From Bdellovibrionales bacterium RIFOXYC1_FULL_37_79 (GTDB lineage: Bacteria > Bdellovibrionota > Bacteriovoracia > Bacteriovoracales > Bacteriovoracaceae), in the NCBI GenBank assembly GCA_001770015.1, contig MEQB01000064.1:95107-159106 (forward strand): a stretch of DNA of 64,000 nt, written 5' to 3'. The position numbers and the translations under genes are program-made. Numbering within the stretch: position 1 is the stretch's first letter; each line of letters starts with the position of its first letter. The notes under the pieces were generated by a model that was given only the letters and a program-made list of their open reading frames with translations, ran no database searches and was not told the DNA's origin. This document shows, piece after piece, positions 41,210-50,492 of this stretch.

Positions 41210-42044
41210 AGACTAATTGAAAATAGATGGTAAATTCCTTGTTTTTCACCAGTGCCACCGGGGGATTGGGTAATACCAGATCCTTAAGTGTTTCATCAAA
41301 TAATTCTTGAATATTATCATTAACGGACCACCTGATAATTTTAATTGCCACGATGTGGCCTTGGGCATCGTAGGTTATTCTGCCGGTCAACACATGATTT
41401 TCAGTTTGTACGGCTTGTTCTAACTTAGGCCTTATTTTGGATAAGCGGGTGAAGTTTTTGATAAACGAGTTGAAATAGGTCAGATAGGTTCTTTTTTGAA
41501 AACTGTAATACATTTTTTCCATGGAATTAAGCTCATCCTCGTTAACTCCTTCGGGAGGGATAAAATCGATGTTGAAGGATGTTCTCCGATAGGTCTGTGG
41601 GTCTGAGTAAGCAATATTGTGTTCTGTAATAATTTTTTGGGCCGAAATGTTCTTTTTTTCCATTCTTTTTACAAGCGACAATTCAGCGGTTTTTTGATTT
41701 GAGTTACTATCCTTCAACGACTTTGAGTGGGAGTTGTTTTCGATTTCTCTTTTTAATGATTCCAGGGTTAATTTCGAAATTCTACTGGCAAGACGTGGTT
41801 GGGAAGGTTGTTTGATAGAAAAAGTTTTTGCACCATTTTTGATACCCAAGCGTTTTAGTTGCTCAAATTGATCTTTATCCAGTTGCTCAAGGGAAATGGT
41901 CTTTTTATTTACCTCAGTCATGTCAGTGCTGGGAATATTAAAATATCTCCCTATCAGCATCAAAAATGCCAGACAAAGGAGGTGGGCCATCAAAGAAAGG
42001 CTGATCGGCCTTTTAAAAAGATCATAAACGTACTCAATCCACAT
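41190..42044 (-). CDS. TonB/TolA-like energy-transducing protein
   Basis: A 284-residue protein with one N-terminal membrane helix (SLSLMAHLLCLAFLMLIGRYF), a charged, helical periplasmic linker (about residues 50-170), and a TonB C-terminal-like domain (LTGRITYDAQGHIVAIKIIR, then ELFDETLKDLVLPNPPVAL). TonB-type proteins link inner-membrane ion gradients to outer-membrane receptors; no exbB/exbD or receptor gene is adjacent. The start is put at ATG 42044; GTG 42053 is an alternative. It is divergent from the pseudokinase gene. Confidence 0.7.
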   Translation of the reverse strand: MWIEYVYDLFKRPISLSLMAHLLCLAFLMLIGRYFNIPSTDMTEVNKKTISLEQLDKDQFEQLKRLGIKNGAKTFSIKQPSQPRLASRISKLTLESLKREIENNSHSKSLKDSNSNQKTAELSLVKRMEKKNISAQKIITEHNIAYSDPQTYRRTSFNIDFIPPEGVNEDELNSMEKMYYSFQKRTYLTYFNSFIKNFTRLSKIRPKLEQAVQTENHVLTGRITYDAQGHIVAIKIIRWSVNDNIQELFDETLKDLVLPNPPVALVKNKEFTIYFQLVFNDSKY

Positions 42045-42206
42045 ACCGCCCACTAGTTTATAATGATTACCGTTACTTTTGTAGTTGTTTGTCGTAATAC
42101 CGGGTAATTTTGTCGAGTTCTTGACTCTTGTTGTTTCATTAGTAATAATTAAGTAAGTCGCCCTAGTGTTAATTATTGACCTGGACGGGTGGCGAGAGGT
42201 TACTCC

Positions 42207-43616
42207 ATGGACAAGATGTTTAGTGGAAAGATATCAAGGACGATCGCCTTAACTCAGATTATTTGCCTGTTTGGTTTCTTGGGGACTTTGATATTCCAGC
42301 AAATCAATTCGTCAAAAATTCAGTCCATCTATATGATGTCGGACGGGGTGACAGTGTGTTTTTCCAGACTGGCCCAAACTTATACAGCTGGTTTATTAAA
42401 GCTTAATCATTCGCCATACTTGAAGGATGATTTCATTAAACGAACTGAAGAATGTTTTGGACAATCCACTGTTTCCCTGGAAAATTCCTTGTCCCGGACC
42501 TTTGATGAATCCAAGGAGTCACTCAATCAGTTAATGTCCGGAGTGCACTGGTTTCATGAGAAGATCAAAGCCGGTCCCAGTGGTTTGATAGATTCTAAGA
42601 ATTTTAGTACGCAAATCAATTCAAGATACAGCAAACTGGAAGCCACCAAGGAGATCATGGTATCGTCTCTTGATAAAAATTTGGCAAAGTACTTAAAGTC
42701 GAGTCAGTATGTCCTGATCGCTGTTTTTATGCTGGGGAGTCTTTTTTTATTTTCAACGGTGATGCTCACCTTGAGTGAAAGAAGCAGAAGGAAGAAACTC
42801 AAGCAGATTGAAATGTTGGCCTCAGATGAGCTTTCCAGGGGTGACGAATTGGTGCTGGATAATGTTTTACAAGTGGTAAGTGATGCTTTGCTTGATTTGA
42901 ATTTAATAACCACTAGGGACATGTTCGTAAAATTTTATAATAACGTGGTCACTGGTCGAATAAGTTCCTTTGTGCGACCAACCTATATTGAGAGGTATTT
43001 GAAAGAAGAGCTGGTGACGCCGACTCAGGCAAGGATGAGATCGTTAATGAGCAGCGACCTTCCGGCAGAGCTTGCGGTTACCCAGGAAGTGCAAGCTGAC
43101 TTGATCAATGTTCAATTGGAGGATGTGTTAACCAATGTTATAGATAGTATGGCAAGTTATCTGTTTACCAGAGGGGTTTTTCTCGATCTGGACATTGAGG
43201 AAAATATATGGGTGCGGGCAACGAAAGAGGGGCTTGAGCAAATAGTGTTCCAGTTAATTTCCTATTTAAGTAAGGGAAATGCAGATGAAGGGAGTTCCAG
43301 AAGGATTACTATCAAGGCCCATATAAAAGATCAAAAAGTTGAAATTAATTTAATCAACCAAGGTCATGTTTTTAATGCTGAACTTTTAAATAGTATTAAC
43401 TCACCTTTTATGACGGATAATTCATGTCTTCAGATTGCCAAATCCTTAATGCATGAATTTGAGGCAGATTTGGCTTTTTCCAACCAGGTTTCAAGCACTG
43501 ACGAGCAGATGAGTGGGTTGGTACGCTTGGTTTTTGATCCAGGCACCAAGGAAAAACGTTTGGTGGGGATCAAGAAAGGCAAGAAAAAAGATTTGATAAG
43601 AGATATGTCGAATTAG
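42207..43616 (+). CDS. Membrane sensor with degenerate histidine-kinase ATPase domain
   Basis: A 469-residue protein: start ATG 42207 (GAGAGG 42194-42199 upstream), two transmembrane helices (about residues 12-28 and 165-188) enclosing a 130-residue helical periplasmic sensor, then a cytoplasmic linker and an HATPase-like domain. The domain keeps the fold pattern (EGLEQIVFQLISYLSKG as the N-box position, SCLQIAKSLMHEFEADL as the last helix) but lacks the N-box Asn, the DxGxG G1 box (NQGHVFNAE stands there) and the H-box. It is therefore probably a pseudokinase signalling by conformation. The 3' end overlaps the convergent ChaN-like gene by 4 bp. Confidence 0.6.
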   Translation: MDKMFSGKISRTIALTQIICLFGFLGTLIFQQINSSKIQSIYMMSDGVTVCFSRLAQTYTAGLLKLNHSPYLKDDFIKRTEECFGQSTVSLENSLSRTFDESKESLNQLMSGVHWFHEKIKAGPSGLIDSKNFSTQINSRYSKLEATKEIMVSSLDKNLAKYLKSSQYVLIAVFMLGSLFLFSTVMLTLSERSRRKKLKQIEMLASDELSRGDELVLDNVLQVVSDALLDLNLITTRDMFVKFYNNVVTGRISSFVRPTYIERYLKEELVTPTQARMRSLMSSDLPAELAVTQEVQADLINVQLEDVLTNVIDSMASYLFTRGVFLDLDIEENIWVRATKEGLEQIVFQLISYLSKGNADEGSSRRITIKAHIKDQKVEINLINQGHVFNAELLNSINSPFMTDNSCLQIAKSLMHEFEADLAFSNQVSSTDEQMSGLVRLVFDPGTKEKRLVGIKKGKKKDLIRDMSN

Positions 43617-45253
43617 AAAAATCTTTTTTGTTGTTTTTTATAATCAATGTTCTTTAAAATGGTGGAAACAACTTTGATAAAATATTCCTTGGAACTTTGA
43701 TTTTCCAGTATAACCTTTAAAATCGCATTAAATTCCATTTTATTTTTAGGCATAATTTCTTCGAAGAGGTATTCCGCCAGCAAATATCCCGTTAACTTGG
43801 CAGAAGATGATAAAATTTTCAACGGTTGCTTTTTGATATAGATATCAACGTTGTTATAATCATCAAGAATGGAAAGGGTCAGGGTCAGGTAGGTTTTTTT
43901 ATGTTTATTCTGGTCATTGGTGGCATGCAGGGAGTGTAATTTTTCCTTGATATCGGCATAGTAATCACATTTTCTGAAGGGATTGATAATTTTGGAAGAA
44001 AAAAATGCAATCAAGTGCCGGTAAAGGAAAAAATAAAACTTTTTTTCCTGGTTATTTTTAAGTTGATCAAATTCATAGGCAGGGTTGATTTTTAAGTGTT
44101 GCTGGTGCAAGACATGAATACCTGCCAGATAGGCGATACGATTAATGGAGTAAGTGGGGCAATAGTAGTCATTTTTAAATGGGATTTTAAAAGTTTTTGA
44201 CCGTTTAAGCAGCCGGATGTAAAAATTTTTAAAAGCAGCGTTTTTTATTTTTTTGAGATTTCTAAGAATACTCTTGATATTATTTTGATCGTAAAGATTA
44301 AAATCAATTAATTCATCTTTCGATAAATGAATAGATAAAACCCGGGATATTTTTTGAGCAAAATCCAGAAATGTTTCGCTGCTGTTTTCTGATAAATTGG
44401 AAAATTGCGAAAAGGAAATGGACTCATGCAGATCAAGTCTTGGGTCATCCAGAATGCTTTCATACCAATGAATCATACTCTCATATTTTATCCAAGGCGG
44501 GGAGCTTTGCAGGGTGTATTCGTTTTCATTGAATTTAAAAATTTGTTGTTTGTGGAGGGACTCTGTTTGATATTTCCAAAAAACATGATCCAGATTTTGA
44601 TGAACGATGGTGCTGGTTATGGAGGTGTTTTGTCTGATGCGAACCTGTAGTGGCAATTTATCAGGGGTGACATGATATTCACCGAACACAACGAACAATG
44701 TGGTAGATGGATTTTTTTGTACAAAGGAAGTGATGATCTTGGCGGCTTCAACATCTCTGTGCTGAAGTGAACCGTTGGTATTTAACGCCACAATGGGTAA
44801 GTTGTATTGCTTTGCCAAGTCGAAAAAATATTTATAAAAAGGCCAGGGATAACGCCAATTGGTGAAGTATTTAGTTTTTTTCAAAAAGATTTCTTCTGAA
44901 ATTTCTTCCTTGAGAAGTTGATTAATCAATTTTTGACTGTCCTTGAATATGCACTCAAGTCCTATGGCCAGGTTACTTTGTTTTTTTATAATATTGCCAA
45001 GGATGCGTCTCATATTTCTCGTGGATTGTTCAAATGCATGGAAATCCCCGAAAAAAACCACGCGTGATTTTAAAATGGAATTAAGGAGTTCGTTGATACT
45101 GGATTTAGACAGCGATCTTTGAGAAAACCGCTGGTGATCATTTTTATATTTATTAAAATCCACGGAAGAGTCGCTTTCATAAGAGAGGGCCTTTTTTTTA
45201 ACATGAAAATAAATCTCTCTATGTATTTGCGAGAATACTAAATCTTTGTTCAT
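43613..45253 (-). CDS. ChaN/EreA-like (Cofac_haem_bdg) protein, large form
   Basis: A 546-residue cytosolic protein (no signal peptide). Residues about 66-210 match the ChaN/PF04187-like fold: VVFFGDFHAFEQSTRNM, LAIGLECIFKDSQKLINQ, TNWRYPWPFYKYFFDLAKQ, LPIVALNTNG, TLFVVFGEYHVTP. These elements hold the His and Glu used for haem or catalytic binding in that superfamily. The rest of the protein, about 330 residues, is helical, Lys/Asn-rich and unrelated to anything I know. It is downstream of, and on the same strand as, the 971-residue protein and separated by about 57 bp. Confidence 0.7.
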   Translation of the reverse strand: MNKDLVFSQIHREIYFHVKKKALSYESDSSVDFNKYKNDHQRFSQRSLSKSSINELLNSILKSRVVFFGDFHAFEQSTRNMRRILGNIIKKQSNLAIGLECIFKDSQKLINQLLKEEISEEIFLKKTKYFTNWRYPWPFYKYFFDLAKQYNLPIVALNTNGSLQHRDVEAAKIITSFVQKNPSTTLFVVFGEYHVTPDKLPLQVRIRQNTSITSTIVHQNLDHVFWKYQTESLHKQQIFKFNENEYTLQSSPPWIKYESMIHWYESILDDPRLDLHESISFSQFSNLSENSSETFLDFAQKISRVLSIHLSKDELIDFNLYDQNNIKSILRNLKKIKNAAFKNFYIRLLKRSKTFKIPFKNDYYCPTYSINRIAYLAGIHVLHQQHLKINPAYEFDQLKNNQEKKFYFFLYRHLIAFFSSKIINPFRKCDYYADIKEKLHSLHATNDQNKHKKTYLTLTLSILDDYNNVDIYIKKQPLKILSSSAKLTGYLLAEYLFEEIMPKNKMEFNAILKVILENQSSKEYFIKVVSTILKNIDYKKQQKRFF

Positions 45254-45310
45254 ACCAATATTGTACCCTATTTTTTATGATTGGCATAAACCAGAAGAGG
45301 TCAAACCGGG

Positions 45311-48226
45311 TTATTTCGGAGCTTGAGAAATTTGCTCGGTAAAAATTCTATTAATCAAACTGTCCACCTTGGCACTGATCATGCTTAATGTGGTTTCCAT
45401 TTCTTTAAAGTTGGAGATAACTTTTTTCAGGTCGGATATTTGAGGAACATGGAGGTTATGAAGTACATGAAGAATAGGCGAGTCTAAAGACGAGTCAAGT
45501 ATAAATTTTACAAAACCCAGCGCATCGATATCAGAATAGATTTTTAAGATATTTTTGTCTCGGGAAAAAATTTCCAAGCAGGATGTGTTGGGGTTGGTTG
45601 TAATTTGAGTTGACGTCAAGGGTGCATTTAGCATTACCGGAGATTCAAAAGTAAAGTCTATAAAATATTCTTTGTTTTGGGGATAGATAGGATAGGTTGG
45701 AAGAGGTAAGATGGCCTCAATCACCGAAGGATTGGTATAATTGATATAATTGCCTTTTTGTAAACGCTGACCTTGATCAAAGTTCCTGATGATATCATGA
45801 ATTTTATGTTTAAAGCTGATGAGTAATCCGGCCACATGGCAGGGGAAAATATGTTTATATTGGTCGATTTCCTTGCATACCAGTTCAAAGGAATTCGATA
45901 AGGCTATCGGGTGATAGCTTTTTAAGGTTTTTTCATCTTGTGACAAAAGGGCCACTTTACTGATGTTTTGAGCATCCAACCGAGTGGGGAATGAGAAAAA
46001 ACGAGGAATGAGTAGCTGATCTAATTTGGATTTTAGTTTGGCTTGTGAATTAATGGAAAGGGCAATAAGTTGTTTGCCTAAACTGGAATGAAAGAACTCA
46101 CGAATGAGATCAACGTTAATATCCAAAGACTTGGGGGATAGGCCAAAATATTTATATAGGGCCATCCCATATTCTTCTGCTTTGGCCAGATAGGAGGAAG
46201 CACCGACTATTTCGAGATTGACATCATAGTTTCTGGAGAAATCAACAATGAGTACTAGCGGATATTTATCCTCGACTCGATCGTCCACTCCTAGTAATTC
46301 GTTGGCCATGGGATCAAGAGTCCCGTCCAGCTCCTTATCTGAATCATGTTGAAGAGATTCAATTTTAAATAAACTTTTTAAAGGCAGGCATGCTTTAGTG
46401 AGGTTTTTAAAAAAGCTGGGGTGGGTGATGTTGTCAGTTTCTTTGGAAGCAGCACTGATCAGTTTGCCATCTACAATGGCATCTTGAAAATATTCAAAGA
46501 GAATATTTTCCGACAATTCTTTATAGTATACCGGGTGACCTTCTTTTCCAGAGGTGTTAAGGAGAAAGCTTTCCAGTTCACAGACAACTTCGCTATATTT
46601 ATTAATGCTGCTTAATTCTCCGCAAATTCTAAAGGTGGTGCAGGGGTATTTGTTAACTTTCGGTAAAAAATCTGAAATGTTGGATAAATGATGGGGATCG
46701 GTTTTAGACCGGTTGTCTCGATGAGGGTTTGATTTTTGAGATAAAATATAAAGGTAAGTAGGAATTTCACCTTTGCCTTTTAGATCTTCAAAATTGAAAT
46801 TGGCATCCAGCTTGTAACTATCCAGGAGTTGCTCCATTTTATTGCTTTGACTGGGAACAAAAAGTTTTTGATTGGTTAAAACAAATAAATACCCGTCATT
46901 TCTTAGGTAGTTGAAGTTTTGGGTGATACTTCCCAGCAAAGAGTGGTGGCTGTTGGTTTTTGGTAAATCAGTAAGATTTAAAACGATTCGATCATACATA
47001 ATTTCATGAGATACCTGGAAATCAGAAAACATATCAAACTGGGAGCCTTTGGGGCTGGTCACTTGTTGGGTGATATATTTTGCTTTCATGATCTCGGAAA
47101 TAAATTTTCGCGGATCAAGGTTCTTTTTAATTGATAAATCAACCAGGAACACCAGAAATTGGAGTTCATGGCAAATTCTTATAAAATTACCATCCGCAAA
47201 TTGTTCACCTTGAAAATTAGGGCATATCAAGTCCGACCATAATTCCCATTTGTGTTTCATGTTTTCTTCCTGGGCCAGCCAGTGTGACAAAGTAAGGGAG
47301 GTTACGTCATTGCCGGTATATTTACATCGTTTAACGGACGGCAATTTTTCAAGGGAATGATTATGGGGATATGACTTGCCTTCCACCCAATAAGGGAAAA
47401 AAACCAGTAAAGAGTTTAAAAACAAACCAAAATGTTTATTGGATAGGGTGGGGGAGTACTCATGGTTATGAGTATCGATGTCCTCATCGAGGCAGATTTT
47501 CATAATCTCCTCAATACCAATATGATGAAAATTTTGAGCAATTTTGGTAATTTTATCCTTGTATTCTATGGAGGGACGATACCAGCTATATTGATTGGCT
47601 TGTAATGATTCGCAATCAATCTCGGTGGAGCTACCTTTTTTGAAAATTTTTTGAATGGTAGAATTGGGATTGATCAGGGTGGTATCAGATAATTCCAACG
47701 AAATCGCCTGAGAAAGTTTGGTGATAAATCTAATTCTGAAAAGGTAACAGATCACCGCTCGAAAAGAATAAATTTTCGTAAAACGTTTTAAATACCCGGC
47801 AAAAGGTGAAGAGGCATCATCGACGTTGGACCAAAAATCCTTGTAATTATCGGGAGCACCGGGAGGCAAAGGATGGGTCTGGGTAAAGGAAAGATATTCG
47901 TTGTAAATCAGTAGTTTTAAGGAACGGTTTAAATTGCTGTTGGAGAGAAAAACTGCCTCTGCATCTGGAGCCAGTTCACCAATAATTTTTTTTATATTCA
48001 GAGCGGTTTTAGAAATAATATCTTCGCCACGCCAGCCAGAAACAAAAAAATTCTTAAGTAGTCCGTCTGTACCCGGGGGAGATTGATCGTGCAAGTCAGG
48101 TAATTGGGGAGGACCTTCCAAGTGAGTGGCCGGTAAATGGCCATAGGAGTGCCTATCCAACTTGTGAGGTGGTTGATTTTGGGCGTAATTTAGCCAAACG
48201 TTGGCATTAAAATTTTCTTTCGCCAA
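45311..48226 (-). CDS. 971-residue protein resembling a catalytically dead N6-adenine methyltransferase with an HsdS-like C-terminal half
   Basis: I do not recognise a named family. Around residues 410-500 the order of elements matches the end of a type I/IIG methyltransferase: VSHEIMYDRIVLNLTDLP stands where D/N-PP-Y should be, then FNYLRNDGYLFVLTNQKLF, EQLLDSYKL, and TYLYILSQK, but the NPPY motif is gone. The second half contains EFFHSSLGKQLIALSINS and LDQLLIPRFF, and later VIEAILPLPTYP and ILHVLHNLHVPQISDLKKV, which resemble the target-recognition and helical spacer parts of HsdS. A Cys/His-poor, helical N-terminal region of about 400 residues precedes it. It may be a DNA-binding, non-methylating regulator. 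The start is TTG 48226, after GAGGGAAG. All this is resemblance, not homology proven by search. Confidence 0.45.
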   Translation of the reverse strand: MAKENFNANVWLNYAQNQPPHKLDRHSYGHLPATHLEGPPQLPDLHDQSPPGTDGLLKNFFVSGWRGEDIISKTALNIKKIIGELAPDAEAVFLSNSNLNRSLKLLIYNEYLSFTQTHPLPPGAPDNYKDFWSNVDDASSPFAGYLKRFTKIYSFRAVICYLFRIRFITKLSQAISLELSDTTLINPNSTIQKIFKKGSSTEIDCESLQANQYSWYRPSIEYKDKITKIAQNFHHIGIEEIMKICLDEDIDTHNHEYSPTLSNKHFGLFLNSLLVFFPYWVEGKSYPHNHSLEKLPSVKRCKYTGNDVTSLTLSHWLAQEENMKHKWELWSDLICPNFQGEQFADGNFIRICHELQFLVFLVDLSIKKNLDPRKFISEIMKAKYITQQVTSPKGSQFDMFSDFQVSHEIMYDRIVLNLTDLPKTNSHHSLLGSITQNFNYLRNDGYLFVLTNQKLFVPSQSNKMEQLLDSYKLDANFNFEDLKGKGEIPTYLYILSQKSNPHRDNRSKTDPHHLSNISDFLPKVNKYPCTTFRICGELSSINKYSEVVCELESFLLNTSGKEGHPVYYKELSENILFEYFQDAIVDGKLISAASKETDNITHPSFFKNLTKACLPLKSLFKIESLQHDSDKELDGTLDPMANELLGVDDRVEDKYPLVLIVDFSRNYDVNLEIVGASSYLAKAEEYGMALYKYFGLSPKSLDINVDLIREFFHSSLGKQLIALSINSQAKLKSKLDQLLIPRFFSFPTRLDAQNISKVALLSQDEKTLKSYHPIALSNSFELVCKEIDQYKHIFPCHVAGLLISFKHKIHDIIRNFDQGQRLQKGNYINYTNPSVIEAILPLPTYPIYPQNKEYFIDFTFESPVMLNAPLTSTQITTNPNTSCLEIFSRDKNILKIYSDIDALGFVKFILDSSLDSPILHVLHNLHVPQISDLKKVISNFKEMETTLSMISAKVDSLINRIFTEQISQAPK

Positions 48227-48529
48227 ATTTTCTTCCCTCGGACTTTTTCCAGCTAATAAGGTTTTCAGATTGTACTAAGGTTTTAACTGAGAATTTTTAC
48301 CTGATTAAATTAACAATGTCATCATAAAACCTATATAATCAATAAGATAAAAAATATTTGTTGTATTTGCCTTAAAACGAAGGAGTTTGATTCAAAGCAT
48401 TTTTTGAACTAACAATTTTTAAATTAGGGGAAATATTTATTAAAGTATAGGGCCACAATCCCGATAAAAAGCAGAACCTATCATAAGATGGTTAATTTGG
48501 CTAAGCGTTAAGTATTTAAGGGGTTGTTC
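48227..48529. other. Intergenic region between two divergent genes
   Basis: About 300 bp separate the divergent 971-residue protein gene and the acidic-protein gene. It is AT-rich. AAGGAG occurs near 48380 but is followed only by a very short frame. I see no RNA gene, repeat or convincing promoter pair; it presumably holds the two divergent promoters. Confidence 0.5.
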
Positions 48530-49339
48530 ATGACAAAGAAAGAAGCAAGTATCGTCGAAACTGAACAAGGATTTAATGAAGCTGAACTTGAAAACATCAT
48601 GAGTGAAATAGAGAGTTTGGAAGAAGAGTTTGTAAACGAAGGTGCCAGTTCTTCCGCTGATTTGGCCATTGATAAGGAAAGTGCACCCTCTAATGATTTT
48701 CAAGATGAGGTGGATAAGGCGCTGAATCACCTTGAGGATGAAGATCTGAGTAGTTTTGAAAAAGATATTGCCCAGGTCAATGAAGAGATGAGTGCCATGA
48801 CGAATACCCAGACCAGTCCAGAGGATGTAACCTTGGATTCGCCGATTGTCCCTACTGAACAGGTTATTGAGGTGAAAAAAAAGCTGGATACTTCCGCACT
48901 TTTTGCCGAGTTTCCGGCCAAAAAAAGTCGAGAAACCGGTAAGGTCAGTAGCCAAGTTGATAAAAAACAAGAAACTGTCATTATGACTAAAAATATTTCT
49001 CCCGATTCCTCCTTTGAGGATGCGGTAACCGACAGTATGAATTCAGTCGAGATGGAAACCTCCACCAAGTCTGAGACAAATTCAGATAATGTTGTTCCGT
49101 TCAATTTTAATAAGGAGACTAAGATGTCCACCAAGGGTACCCAAGGCAATTGCGATACGACCATGAATTTTACCGTGTCTGGCCAGATGAATTTAAATTT
49201 GAACTTTACAGTCGGCGGACAGGAGATCCAGCTCACCATTAGTGAGGGAGAAGGTTTTTGTATCTCTATGGGAAATGGTGTTAAGTTTTCCGTACCTATT
49301 GAACAGAAAAGCACTCTTAAGCAGCAAAAGGCTAGTTAG
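48530..49339 (+). CDS. Acidic, largely disordered protein with a beta-rich C-terminal domain
   Basis: A 269-residue protein starting at ATG 48530 (AAGGGG at 48518-48523). The first 180 residues are Glu/Asp/Ser-rich and look disordered or coiled (ENIMSEIESLEEEFVNEG). From about residue 205 to the end is a Gly/Asn/Thr-rich beta domain (MNFTVSGQMNLNLNFTVGGQ, ISEGEGFCISMGNG) with two cysteines. No signal peptide or membrane helix and no known family. It is followed 11 bp later by rsmD, so it is probably the first gene of the rsmD-coaD-aminotransferase operon. Confidence 0.6.
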   Translation: MTKKEASIVETEQGFNEAELENIMSEIESLEEEFVNEGASSSADLAIDKESAPSNDFQDEVDKALNHLEDEDLSSFEKDIAQVNEEMSAMTNTQTSPEDVTLDSPIVPTEQVIEVKKKLDTSALFAEFPAKKSRETGKVSSQVDKKQETVIMTKNISPDSSFEDAVTDSMNSVEMETSTKSETNSDNVVPFNFNKETKMSTKGTQGNCDTTMNFTVSGQMNLNLNFTVGGQEIQLTISEGEGFCISMGNGVKFSVPIEQKSTLKQQKAS

Positions 49340-49350
49340 AAAGATTTTTT

Positions 49351-49938
49351 ATGTCAGTTGAAATTCTTGGCGGCAAGGCCCGGGGTTTTTTGGTGCAGGT
49401 GCCAAAAGGCGATTTGATCAGACCAACTTCAGTTTTACTCAAGCGCAGAATTTTTGATTCCTGGCAGAATTTGGAGGGTTGTATTTTTGTTGATCTGTGT
49501 GCCGGTTCCGGAGCCATTGGTCTGGAAGCACGATCAAGAGGGGCCCCCAAAACCATATTTATTGAAAAGGAACCGTCGGTTTGGAAAATTTTGAATACTA
49601 ACCTTGATAAGTTTAATGAAAGATACGGCGAAAATGATTTTCAAGTGATTAAAGATGATTTTAAAAAATGGCTTCTGCGATTCGTTGATACTTATTCCAG
49701 TTGGAATGGCCCAGCACAAGAAAATACCATTTTATTTTTTGATCCTCCCTACGAAAAAAAAGATTTATATGAGTTTTTTGTCAAAACCGTTATGCAAGGA
49801 ACCTGGTTTAAAGGTTATGTTTGGGTCGAATCTGACCAAAAAAAAGGTGTTTCGTCAGATTTTTTTGATCAATTCAAGGAAATCAACCTAAAAAATTATG
49901 AGCAGGGATCAAGGTACATCAGTGTCTTTTCTTTCTAA
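49351..49938 (+). CDS. rsmD: 16S rRNA (guanine966-N2)-methyltransferase RsmD
   Basis: A 195-residue SAM-dependent rRNA methyltransferase. Visible are EILGGKARG at the N-terminus, the RPTSVLLKRRIFDSW substrate-site helix, motif I DLCAGSGAIGLEARSRG, FIEKEP, and the catalytic motif FFDPPYEKK. The length fits. It is directly upstream of coaD, a common pairing in bacteria. Confidence 0.92.
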   Translation: MSVEILGGKARGFLVQVPKGDLIRPTSVLLKRRIFDSWQNLEGCIFVDLCAGSGAIGLEARSRGAPKTIFIEKEPSVWKILNTNLDKFNERYGENDFQVIKDDFKKWLLRFVDTYSSWNGPAQENTILFFDPPYEKKDLYEFFVKTVMQGTWFKGYVWVESDQKKGVSSDFFDQFKEINLKNYEQGSRYISVFSF

Positions 49939-49988
49939 ATCAAGATCAATTTGATAAGTATAGGTACACTTTTAAATTTGGAGCAAAA

Positions 49989-50492
49989 ATGGTTGCCAAA
50001 AAAAAGGCTATCTATGCGGGAAGTTTTGATCCCATTACCAACGGTCATATAGATATTTTAAATCGCGCCCTTAAAATTTTTGATGAAGTAGTGCTACTGC
50101 TTGCCATCTCGCCAACGAAAAAACCCACGTTTACTGCCAAACAAAGAGCAGAAATGTTAAAAAGTATTTTTAAAAATGAACCCCGGGTCAAAATTGACAT
50201 GTGTAATGAACTGGTGGTTGATTATGCCAGAAGACATAAGATCGGTTGTTTGATCAGAGGACTTAGACCCTCTGGTGATTTCGACAGCGAATCCCAAATG
50301 GCATCCATGAATTATCATCTCTATCCTGATATCGAGACGGTCTTTCTCATGACTGGTGGAAAGTTTTATTTTGTCTCATCCTCCATGGTCAAGGAGGCGT
50401 ATAAATGGAAAGGGGATGTCTCCAAATTTGTGCCGAAAGAAGTTTTGAAATATTTAGAAAAATTCACCAAGAGGATATATGTCAATAAGTAA
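49989..50492 (+). CDS. coaD: Phosphopantetheine adenylyltransferase
   Basis: Makes dephospho-CoA from phosphopantetheine and ATP in coenzyme A synthesis. At 167 residues it is of usual length, with the nucleotidyltransferase GSFDPITNGHIDI motif at residues 12-24, IRGLRPSGDFDSE and the C-terminal FVSSSMVKE. It follows rsmD by 50 bp and overlaps the aminotransferase gene by 14 bp, so translation of the two is coupled. Confidence 0.95.
   Translation: MVAKKKAIYAGSFDPITNGHIDILNRALKIFDEVVLLLAISPTKKPTFTAKQRAEMLKSIFKNEPRVKIDMCNELVVDYARRHKIGCLIRGLRPSGDFDSESQMASMNYHLYPDIETVFLMTGGKFYFVSSSMVKEAYKWKGDVSKFVPKEVLKYLEKFTKRIYVNK

Noticed and set aside
48440..48970. 176-residue minus-strand ORF over the start of the acidic-protein gene
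   Set aside because: It is the mirror of an acidic, Glu-rich frame; no ribosome-binding site, and the plus-strand frame has AAGGGG before its ATG and follows operon logic.
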